From: Gnetum montanum
Taxonomy: Eukaryota > Streptophyta > Gnetopsida > Gnetales > Gnetaceae
Length of the DNA stretch: 23,004 nt
Assembly (NCBI GenBank): GCA_015680685.1
Contig: MNCI01035206.1
Coordinates: 133,288 to 156,291, forward strand
Direction of reading: 5' to 3'
The notes beneath the pieces are model-generated. The model did no database searches. It was given only the letters and a program-made list of their open reading frames with translations, and had not been told where the DNA came from. The translations under genes and the position numbers were made by a program. Shown in pieces: positions 1 to 8,122 of this stretch; the stretch's first letter is position 1, and the number at the start of each line of letters is the position of its first letter.

Positions 1-5
1 AGCCA

Positions 6-101
6 ATGCTCGTAGTTAAGTCATACTCACGCGTTGCGACGAGCAGCCGATTCCTTGATTAGCCGTACACATCCGTAGATGCTCGTAATTAAGTCGTACT
101 C
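6..101. repeat. Two 23-bp direct repeats in the U5-like region
   Basis: Positions 6-28 and 79-101 share atgctcgta(g/a)ttaagtc(a/g)tactc with two mismatches and a 73-bp offset. They lie at the left edge, inside the LTR-like block. Function is unknown. Confidence 0.6.
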
Positions 102-348
102 GTATGCACTAGGAAAACAATAAATAACAATGAAATAAAACCATGTACTGCAAGGTTTATCCAATCAAGTTTGTCTTTATTTCTGTACACAACTTGTGTT
201 CAGGTTACAAAGTTTCTCGAATAAAGAGCCGTTCACTCTAGGACTCCTACTGCGGGCACATGGGAAAAATTCTAACTCTGGAGGGATCAAACTGCCAGAG
301 CTTCGCTACTTCTAGCCAGGATTGGGAAATGAGGGGAGTGCCGCCTCT

Positions 349-356
349 TATTTATA
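349..356 (-). promoter_or_regulatory. TATA box of the LTR-like block
   Basis: The minus strand reads TATAAATA inside tctataaataag, a strong match to plant core promoters. Transcription would run leftwards and start about 30 bases on, near 318-325. The downstream AATAAA at 181-176 fits an LTR R region. This is the only strong TATA-type core promoter I could pick out by eye near a coding element. Confidence 0.55.
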
Positions 357-371
357 GATATGGCGGCGGAC

Positions 372-430
372 CGCGATATCGCGTACGCTATATTGCAGGG
401 AAAGACGCGATATCGCGTACGTGATATCAC
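372..430. repeat. Palindromic direct repeat in the U3-like region
   Basis: The 16-mer CGCGATATCGCGTACG occurs exactly at 372-387 and again at 406-421, 34 bp apart. Each copy begins with the perfect 12-bp palindrome CGCGATATCGCG, and the second copy runs into another palindrome, GTGATATCAC (421-430). It lies just upstream of the minus-strand TATA box, where LTR enhancers usually sit. It is GC-rich and CpG-rich, unlike most of the window. Confidence 0.7.
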
Positions 431-456
431 GACACTATGCATGTCGCGTCTCATCA

Positions 457-1856
457 TAAGCCCTTCTAGAAAGGCATCCATTTCATCAATTGGAACCTTT
501 CCCACCTCACTATCATTCTTCCCGGATCTCATGTTTTCAAAAGCGTTTGGAGGGCCTGACAAATTCTACACACTCACATTGACTAGACTAATGTTAAAAT
601 CAACCCTACTATCCTCTCTAGAGTGTGTCCGTGGTGGTTACCTCTGTTGCCTACTCCCCTTGCTATCACAAATGCTAAGGTGGCTACCGCATGGTATCGA
701 AAGGGTGTCATTTCCTTGAATTGTCTTAGGTTGGTTAGTCGTTGGATTTCAGGGGTCGAGTTTAACACTTTGTATGGGAAGTCGGCTGCAATGAACCATT
801 GCCTAGTTCAGATTTACTCTTTTCTCCACGGTCACTGACATCTTGATGTTATAGTGCAAAGCCTTTTTCATGGCCCTCAATGGCTTCATGGGGTTAAACT
901 CTTGCCCTACCGGCCATCTGTCCCATTTCATCTCATGAATGACCCATCTGAAGTCATTCAACGTTGCAATAAGTATTGGCACAAACAAGAGTCAGAAACA
1001 TTTTGGATCCCTCTCTTCCAACTTATTTGGAAACTTTCGACCCTCCCCAAAATTAAGTAGTTCCTTTGGTGTCTCCTCCACCATGGTCTACCTATTGGAA
1101 AACGTCTAGAATATCTAGGGATTCCCAATCCCAATTGCCCTCTATGTGGTGGACAAGATGACTTTGTCCATGTATTTTGGCAATGTCGCTTTGCTCAACA
1201 TGTGTGGCAGTGGCTTCTAAAGCTTTTCCATCATACAAGCTATCTCAAGAGGATGCCATATTCGGATTCTTGAACATTACTTATGCTAATCTTAATTTTT
1301 TGTGGAAAGTTATTAGGCTTACTATTTTATATTATATTTGGAAGCGAAGATGCAATGTTCTATTTCAAAAGACAGAGTATTCTAACAAATGTTTGCTTAC
1401 CAGGTTGGAGAAGTTGAAGATCTTTCGCCTCACCCATTTTCAACTCACATCTCAAGCATCCAAGTTCAATCTGGACAGTCATTAATTGGTTCATCTCTTG
1501 CAGCTATGGGAAAGACCTGTGTGTTCCAGTTACACTTAGCATCAGTAATCTCTGCAAGGAAGCTTTTCCTTTTTATTATGTGGAGTCCCCATTGGAACTC
1601 TCTTTATCCTTAATTGAGAGCTCTTTGCCTCATCTAATTCTATGTCATTCTATTTTGTAACAAGCTAGTCTATGCAGACATTTGGTTGTGCCCCAACTTG
1701 GGTTTCCTTATTTAATACTTGTTTATTTCTAACGTGTTTGCCGAGTGTCATTCACGATGCTCTCGGTTTACCTTTCCTTTAACCCTATGACTTATTCAAG
1801 TTGTTGTAATTGATGCACCTTTAATTTCAATAAAACTTCTTTTCGGGTCCGACACC
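457..1856 (+). mobile_element. LINE (L1-type) 3' part, copy A
   Basis: This matches the last third of the LINE at 9922-15461. It covers the end of ORF2 with the zf-RVT zinc-binding region (Cys/His cluster around 1137-1190) and the 3' UTR with AATAAA at 1829-1834. It is more decayed than copy B: the codon after PKIK is TAG (1058-1060) where copy B has CAG, and a base lost near 1214 shifts the frame after the zinc region. The 5' part is missing because an LTR-like sequence abuts it at 456; it may continue left of the window. The 3' flank ccatatatgagtctaa (1857-1872) is the target-site sequence. Confidence 0.85.
1829..1834 (+). terminator. LINE polyadenylation signal, copy A
   Basis: AATAAA lies 22 bp before the LINE 3' end (1856). 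The same signal sits at 15434-15439 in copy B. No A-tail follows, so the tail has been lost or this family ends differently. Confidence 0.6.
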
Positions 1857-1881
1857 CCATATATGAGTCTAAGCTTTGAGT

Positions 1882-3571
1882 CTAAGCTTTAACGCCGGGG
1901 CAGACGTAAAATAAGCAAAGAACCTGAACACCGGTCATGAGAAGAACAATAATAGCTGCAGCAGTCTTGAGGGCAACCCAGGGGCTGGATCCATAATCTT
2001 TCTTGAGACTGTTCATCCAGTAGTTGGCGGTACGCCAGAGTTTTCTTACCCCGGTGGGTGGCGTGTTCATGGCAATAAGCGAATTTATTAGCCATGCCCA
2101 TTTAGATTAGTAGTTATGCCCATGTCCACGCCCCAGACATCCGTCCACAGATAGACGCTGCTGAGCGTGCCAGACATGCTGCTGTAAATGCTGTGGGAAG
2201 AATCCTGAAAGAGACTATGCGCTGCTATGTTGAAACTGTCTCCGGTTTCAGTCTTTTCCCAGATGAGTGCTATGAGCATGAGTGGCCCCAACATTAGCAG
2301 CGTCAGCAGTAGCAGCGCAAGCTCCAACACACACTTTACAACCCACGACATGACCGTGTAGCTGAAGCACATCACGTTCAGCACCAGAATCAGCGGCCTG
2401 GACTTGAGTCCCGGCATCAGCCACGTCCGCTGGAACCACAGCTCCGCATGCTGCATTGCTATCAGCACTGCATTTCGTTCTGAAGGTTCTGCGTAGGAAT
2501 TAGGAAACATACTGTTACAAAATACAAATCAATCTGAAAACACTAGAAAATGATTTGGTAAAGCACATGAGCCTGGGTTAAGGATTACGAGGCTCTACGG
2601 AAGTCTGGTTTCTTATGGATTCAGAGCTCTCATTTTCTCCTCCTCCTCCCCTGTATATTTGTCTCCCACGGTATAAAGGTAAAGCAGGAACAAAAGATAG
2701 CCTCGCGCTTCAGGTAACATATTTGCCATTTCTTCGATTCAGCAGATACGTCGATCGTTGCTGAAAATGGAGCCATTTTCTTCAACACTGTATGCGTCGC
2801 TTCCTGTTTCGGGATTGTATTAAGATCAGATGCTAGAAAAATAATCATAATCCTTCAAGACAAGAATGGCCGGCCAGACATTTGACTAAAAATTTAAAAT
2901 AACTATGAATATGGTGGTTCGTTTGATGCAAAATGCGTACCGCTTCTGGCATCTTCCTTTTAAGCCTCTCTGCAACTTGATGAATGAATTGAAAGGAATC
3001 TGGTTTTCAAGCTTAAGCATGTCCCCCAGTAACTTCTCGCGTGTATCGGAGTTCTCGTAGCTGAGCACAGAAAGCTTTGGCCAATTGATCGACATATCGG
3101 AGGAGGTCCCTTGGGGCGCAGACAGAATGGAGAAAGCTTGCAGAAGAAAGCAACAGTCAACCAGAATCATCCAAGAAAATGCCTGAACTGTCAAATCAGA
3201 AGAATATGACGAGGTATAAACGCTATAGCAGGCTTTGATATCCTGCTCATGCTCCTGCAAATAATTAAGCACATCTGATACTGCTGCTGCTGGTTGAGGT
3301 GCTTCCGGTGACGATATGAGTTCCTCCAAGGTTTTGGCAAACGCCTCTTTCTTGATTTGGCAGCCAAACATGAAAACGTTGTTAAAGGANTCTCTTTCTT
3401 GATTTGGCAGCCAAACATGAAAACGTTGTTAAAGGATTGGAAATGCAGAGGCCCAATGCTGATGAGCGTGGGATGGAAGCTCTGCGTGAAAGCATCGCTT
3501 GCTTTTCCTTCATTAGCATGCTTGAGGGCACAGTGTACACTTAAAAGAAAGGATGAAAGCTTAAGGAGCAT
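1882..3571 (-). pseudogene. DUF247-domain gene, copy A (broken)
   Basis: The plant DUF247 family (about 400-500 residues, usually with a C-terminal membrane helix) has no settled general biochemistry; two members act as self-incompatibility determinants in grasses. The first ATG is at 3571. The reading shows ISIGPLHF, then MILVDCCF, then LKLENQIPF, the conserved blocks of the family, and ends with PWVALKTAAAIIVLL, the terminal membrane anchor, with its stop at 1882. Breaks: one T missing near 2990 shifts the frame right after LENQIPF; one base is missing near 2712; an unresolved base at 3390 is flanked by a 45-bp duplication, probably an assembly fault. The C-terminal anchor (from 2070) is in a different frame from the preceding membrane-rich stretch (2510-2088), as in copy B. 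A LINE sits directly downstream. Confidence 0.75.
3345..3436. other. 45-bp duplication around a single N (probable assembly join)
   Basis: Positions 3345-3389 and 3392-3436 are the same 45 bp, separated by N at 3390 and one T. Copy B has the segment only once (around 16945-16989). A one-base gap between identical ends is what unmerged contig overlaps produce, so the apparent break of the copy A exon here is probably not biological. Confidence 0.85.
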
Positions 3572-3609
3572 CGCATCATGGTAGACCAATTATCTTCTGT
3601 CACAATTTT

Positions 3610-3651
3610 CACAATCATCCTCAAAAGAATTTCCACAATCATCCTCAAAAG
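3610..3651. repeat. 18-bp direct repeat upstream of DUF247 copy A
   Basis: cacaatcatcctcaaaag occurs at 3610-3627 and 3634-3651, 24 bp apart, 39-80 bp upstream of the first ATG. Copy B has the same pair at 17161-17178 and 17185-17202. It may lie in the 5' UTR or promoter; no function is claimed. Confidence 0.7.
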
Positions 3652-3907
3652 CCTAAAAACTTCATCTCTGATCGATAAAAGGAAAACAAACGATCCCAAT
3701 CATCCATGCTTTTTCACTCCAGCTGTGGAATCCTTAAACCAGTGCGGTTTGATAAATCCAAAATATTTTACCTTAAATCACAAGGCTCTAATCACTGCAA
3801 TGCAAATTTACAAAGTGGTACGTTGATCTTATGGACCACTTACATGACAGGAATGTGCGATCCTATGCTGTGCGTATGTTAACAACGAAAATCACAAAGT
3901 AATGACC

Positions 3908-3954
3908 GACTCTGCGAGTCACTCATGGATTGTGAGTGAGTTGGCTTCGCCAAC
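3908..3954. other. Three adjacent perfect hairpins, copy A
   Basis: Three stem-loops follow one another with almost no spacing: GACTC-tgc-GAGTC (3908-3920), CACTCA/TGAGTG with a 7-base loop (3920-3938), and GTTGGC-ttc-GCCAAC (3940-3954). All stems are perfect. The identical cluster is at 17459-17505 in copy B. It is not a recognisable tRNA and belongs to no family I can name. It could be the end of a fold-back element or a structured RNA. Confidence 0.75.
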
Positions 3955-4411
3955 AAGCGCTGGAGCCCTCTCTGAGTACTTGCCCAGACTGCGTCCCTGA
4001 CCGAGTTTCCCTACCTTTCCACACGCATCATAAACATTCATTATTGTGCCATCTTGAATTTTAGATGTGCTCAATCGCACACTATTCACAGCAAAATACT
4101 GCACAAAAAGCACACAGCACCTTGACGTGAGTTTACCATCACATTGTTATATTCTTTATAAATTCATCTTGGGTTTATCTATGTTTCAATTATTTTGGGT
4201 TCTAACACCCAATATGATGCAAAGTAATGTGTTTATAATCTTTCGAAAAGGAATTAAGATTGTGATTAGGTTATATTTTTTATTGATCTATATGAGACCA
4301 ATGAAAACACAAAATAATTACATACTAAAACTAAAACTAAATTTTATTTACATCTACTAAGACATTCTTGGGTTTATTGGTCCAATTTCAAAAAGCTAAT
4401 ATCTCATGATA

Positions 4412-4452
4412 GTAAGATTTTTGATTTGAAAACTTCAAATCAAGAGTCTTAC
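4412..4452. repeat. Inverted repeat of SINE-like heads
   Basis: A 19-bp arm (4412-4430) is followed by a 3-bp spacer and its inverse (4434-4452), with 17 of 19 pairs matching. Both arms resemble the middle of the tRNA-like head at 4700-4772 (ttgatttgaa with gtaagact). The structure suggests two heads in opposite orientation, or a fold-back generated from one. Confidence 0.65.
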
Positions 4453-4699
4453 TACTAGGTTAATACCTCATTGTTTTTTAATATTATTATTCATTTTTAA
4501 GGGTTCAACAACTCCCCTTCCCTTTCTCAATCTAATTCTATTTCTAACCCACAACCCTACCCGTCTAATTAAAAAAAAAAGAGAGAGGCTCCTTTAACAT
4601 AATACATATTTTGGTGGGTCGGGGTGTTGGAACCCTAAAATAATTGTAATACATGTATATCCTAAGATATATAGTACAATTAGAACTTTATAACTCAAC

Positions 4700-4772
4700 A
4701 TTATCCACAAAAATCAAACCTATAACTTGTAGCCTTCAAATCAAGAGTCTTACCACTATGCTAACATCTCAA
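4700..4772 (-). mobile_element. tRNA-derived SINE-like head, copy A
   Basis: On the minus strand TAGCATAGTGG (4763-4753) fits the Pol III A box and GGTTTGATTTT (4720-4710) is a one-change-class match to the B box GGTTCGANTCC, 32 bases apart. The order and spacing are those of a tRNA or a tRNA-derived SINE. The anticodon stem is weak, so a functional tRNA is unlikely. The sequence to its left (to about 4570, ending in an AT-rich run) may be the SINE body. Copy B has the same head with one further change in each box. Confidence 0.5.
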
Positions 4773-4871
4773 ATTAACTTATTTTGGTTGAGAGACCAAT
4801 TACAAACCCTCCAAGAGAGTCATTCTTTGTCATGGCAAAATAATTTTATCATTATAATTAAGGCACTATCA

Positions 4872-7400
4872 TCAACTTTCTCTATCATCAACTATTGGAA
4901 CATCATCATCTTCTGGATTAACATCCCAACGAAGAATAGGTGATTGCCTATATTTTATTTCCTTTCTTTCTTCCAATCTAATCATGCTATGGATAGATAC
5001 TAATTTTTCAGCTCTTTTTGGAGTTAGACTATTTCTTTTGATCCGATGAATGAAAGAATATGTTGACCAATTTCTTTCAGCAGCAGAAGAAGATGTAACC
5101 TACATAAATGATAAAAACAAGAATAAATTTTTGCATTGTTAAAAGATTCATTTTATAAATTATTCAAAACTTCATCAATAAACAAACTCATTTGAAGCTT
5201 AAGACCTAATAGCCTATTAATCATGGTGTTTAGAGAATGCATGATATATAAAACATCAATATGTCAAGTTTTCAAACATAGCATTTCATAAATTAATTAA
5301 GAAAATTAATACATATTAATATTTGTTATATGTTTAATGAAAAAACTGATCGTATTACTTGAGAAAGAAGCTTCACTGCTAAAGTTTGAAGTCTAGAAGT
5401 ATCTCCACCAAGCAAACTCCACCATCCACCTGGATCTTCTTGAGCTATTCCATCCATATCAACTATAGCATCTTCACATTTAAATGCTTTTGTATGTCCT
5501 TTAGTAAATTGAAGCCATTCCTTTCTAATTAAGCTAGCCTCACAAGGTGAATATAATCGTTTAACATATTCTAAAAAACTTGTTCTTAAATCAAAATCAT
5601 CACAAGGACTTGTTGGATTTTTATCTCTATGTTTTGAAGAATACCACTTAATATTTAATGCATATGCAGCCATATGCAATGGGGTATTTATAGCATTCCA
5701 TCTTTTTAGAATCAATGGAAGTAACTGAGCATTATAAAAATCAAGAGAGCTATCCATTTCTATAACCCTTTCTTTAATTTCTATTAACATATTTTCATAA
5801 ATTACATAAATTTCTTCTAATGCAAGTGTATTTGTATCAACATAACGGATGAAATCAACAATAGGTTGCAGCATGCTAACAATCCTCCTACAATATAACA
5901 AATACTTATTTTTAATAAGATATAAAGATGCAAACAATAAAACATTAAGAATTATATTTCAAATAAATTATTTCTTACTTCATTTGTTTCCACCACTCAT
6001 CTGATAAAATCTTTTCTGTAACACTCTTTCCCATAGTTATGTTGGCTTCCTCCCAATTCTTCCATTTACTGGTTATAACTATTGTTTGTAATGATTCTTA
6101 TATCTCTTGCATTCTCTCCAACATTATGAAATATGAAGCATACCTGTTTTACAAAATTTATAATTAGTTTAACATTAATAAATCAAATTTCTAAAAAATG
6201 CACAATATAGATTTTTGTATTCTATTACCTTGTTTCTATAGGCTTTTTGAAAGTCTTATTTTTGCTACATTCCCTGAACAAGGAATTTGAATAATGATGA
6301 TTGCAAATAAAAATTTGTGTGTCTCTTACATCTATAATAAGCTTTTTCACTCAATCAATTTTACCAATATCACGAAGTGTATTATTTAAAGAATGAACAA
6401 AACAAGGAGTCCAAAATATATTTGGATGAATCATTTCTATCATTTTTCCTGCAGGTCTACAAACAGGAGCTAAATCTATGAATCTGTTATAATTTGAATA
6501 ATGTTGCTTGAACCAATAGTTGCAATTGCTATGTCTAATAATTTGGCTTGAAAATTAGCATCTTTTATATGATTGGAGCAATCTGTAGCATTAAGAAAAA
6601 ATGGTCCAAGTTGACAACTAATTATAATATTAATTAATGGACGTTGATGAATATCAGTCCATCCATCCATTATAATAGAACAACCACTTTGCTGCAAAAA
6701 TTTCTTCCATTCCTCTAACTTTTTCATGCCAAGTTCATACCTCTCATCAAGAAGATCATTTTGAATTTTATCTTCAGTTGGAGGGATATAAGATGGACCT
6801 ACCCTATAAAAATATTAGTTTTACTAATAATTTTAAATAAAAAATGATAATTTAAAATTTAAAAATATTACCTGCTTTAATGGCACAACGAATTGCTTCT
6901 TTGAATGAAGGAGTACGTGCAAGTTTAAATGGTAATCCATTTGCATAGAACATTTTTGCAATACTGACATCAACTTGTATTTTTTTTTCAACTTGAAAAC
7001 TTATTTTTGTTTGTTTAAGCACTTTTCTTTTTGTTGGTTGTACAACATCCTTTGTCTTGTTTTTACTTTCCTCTATTCGATCACTTACAGTAATGCTCTT
7101 TATCATAGTCTTTGCTTGAAAGTAGTCATACATAGTTTTTTGAATATCAGGATATGAAAATTTACATGCAATAACACCTGTTCCTGTTTTATTTTCTAAT
7201 GTCTGAAAGAAATGATGACGTATTCTTGTACCACTTGCAGTGAATTCATGGCTACATACATGACACTTCTATCTTTTGCTTCCAACTCCTCCATTCTTAT
7301 AAGTGTCTAATTGTGTTACGAATTGTTTTAATGGAGATTTCAAAATAAATCTACCTTTTGCAAATGGTTTCAAAATTTTCACATTACAATCTAAAGACAT
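4872..7400 (-). pseudogene. hAT-superfamily transposase (BED finger, DUF659, C-terminal dimerisation), five exons, disabled
   Basis: Cut-and-paste DNA transposase of the hAT type, which would act in the nucleus on its own terminal repeats. Consistent GT-AG exons are 7400-6872, 6798-6229, 6143-5979, 5887-5359 and 5099-4872; each join keeps the frame. Exon 1 has a BED zinc finger (KCHVC then H-x4-H-like RIRHH). Exon 2 has DUF659 (SGCSIIMDGWTD, ITDS, FWTPCFVHSLN). Exon 4 has the RW...PLHMAAYALN block and WWSLLGGDTSRLQTLAVKLLS; exon 5 has SSSAAERNWSTYSFIH, the dimerisation signature, and ends with TGA at 4872. Lesions: TAG at 7271-7269 where a Trp precedes the finger Cys, an 8-bp insertion 6471-6478, TGA after GKID, and TAA after MQEI in exon 3. 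A second ATG at 7482 opens a short stretch in another frame. Exons 4 and 5 are intact. Confidence 0.88.
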
Positions 7401-7861
7401 TTTCTTCTTGCCATGCATTTTCCTCCAATAGAGTACTATCTATTTCATTTTCATTACTATCTATGTCTTGAATAGAGCTCATCTTTATGACTCTATAAAT
7501 ATTAATGGTAAAAATTAGAAAATGAGATATTATTGCTACTCTTCACAAAAGTTAAAATGAATTTTAAAAAAAATTACAAATAAATATACTTACAATTGCC
7601 CAAATTATTGTGACTAAGGGTATTTATTTTTTCTTTTTCTGCTAGCAAAGTGCTTTTAGAAAAATGTCTTAAAAGCTTTAACATTAAAATGTCATTCAAT
7701 GATATAAATTTGGAAATGCAAAAAAATAATAGAGTCAGGGAAAAATATTAAAAATACAAAATAGTGATAAATTTAAAAATAACAAGATGAAATTTGAATA
7801 AGAAATAGAAAAAAAAAACTGAAAATCATAAACAAATGTTCTTCAGACAACCTATTGTAGG

Positions 7862-8035
7862 AGGATAAATAATAGGTTGTAGCATGCATTAAATCAGAAA
7901 GGGAAGAAAATAACTTTAGAGGATAAACAATAGGTTGCAGCATGCATTAAATCAGAAAGGAAAGAAAATAACTTCAGAGGATAAATAATATGTTGCAGCA
8001 TGCATTAAATCAGAAAGGGAAGAAAATGACTTCAG
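7862..8035. repeat. Three 58-bp tandem repeats on the 5' side of the hAT gene
   Basis: Units are 7862-7919, 7920-7977 and 7978-8035, each exactly 58 bp and nearly identical (a few substitutions). Each holds ataggttg(c/t)agcatgcatt. In unit 2 the 20-mer at 7926-7945 is identical to 5857-5876 inside transposase exon 4. Subterminal repeats are common in hAT elements and often bind transposase, so this may be the element's subterminal array, but that is inference. Confidence 0.85.
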
Positions 8036-8098
8036 AGGCTTGAAATCATTACTATAGAATGCCAGACTATTTATTTATAATTTGGATGAGTGGTTTAG

Positions 8099-8122
8099 GC
8101 AGGGCGTGAGCCTCACCCCTGA
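8099..8122 (-). mobile_element. Possible terminal end of the hAT element
   Basis: Read on the minus strand from 8122, the sequence begins CAGGGGTGAGGCTCACGCCC, like the CAGGG(G)-type ends of many plant hAT elements. It lies about 720 bp before the transposase start and just outside the tandem repeats. A matching end on the far side of the gene was not found with a matching 8-bp target duplication, so the call is weak. Confidence 0.3.

Larger units (their letters stand above)
1..456 (-). mobile_element. LTR-like end of a retrotransposon, minus orientation, running off the left edge
   Basis: Read on the minus strand this block has the order expected of a long terminal repeat. It begins with TGATGAGACG at 456, passes a repeat-rich U3, a TATA box (349-356) and a polyadenylation signal AATAAA (plus-strand TTTATT at 176-181), and then a U5-like stretch with two copies of a 23-bp unit (6-28 and 79-101, two mismatches). 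The right edge abuts the interior of a LINE at 457, which is what an insertion would look like. The partner LTR and internal genes would lie left of position 1, so the family (Copia or Gypsy) cannot be named. No clear primer-binding site is visible. The LTR call is an inference from architecture and the junction; a composite of older repeats is the alternative. Confidence 0.5.
457..4870. repeat. Segmental duplication, copy A
   Basis: This block is near-identical to 14059-18428 in the same orientation. Both carry, in order, the LINE 3' part, the DUF247 gene on the minus strand, the hairpin cluster and the SINE-like heads. Differences are scattered substitutions and small indels: copy A has an extra 15 bp near 2290-2310, lacks 13 bp near 2612, has about 33 extra bp near 4150-4185 and lacks about 42 bp near 4397. 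On the left the similarity stops at the LTR-like block (456/457). On the right it stops at 4870, two bases before the stop codon of the hAT transposase. Confidence 0.95.

Noticed and set aside
2248-2439. Alanine-rich minus-strand frame within the DUF247 gene
   Set aside because: It is another frame of the membrane-rich DUF247 piece.
4610-4640. CAGGGGTG in copy B (18186-18193) and CGGGGTG in copy A as the second terminal repeat of the hAT element
   Set aside because: Only about 8 bases agree with the end at 8122, and the 8-bp flanks (tggtgggt against ataatcaa) do not match as a target duplication.
4700-4772. A functional tRNA gene
   Set aside because: A and B boxes are present, but the anticodon and acceptor stems do not pair well; both copies are mutated in the boxes.
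7841-8040. CRISPR-like array
   Set aside because: The 58-bp units are contiguous with no unique spacers, in a plant transposon context.
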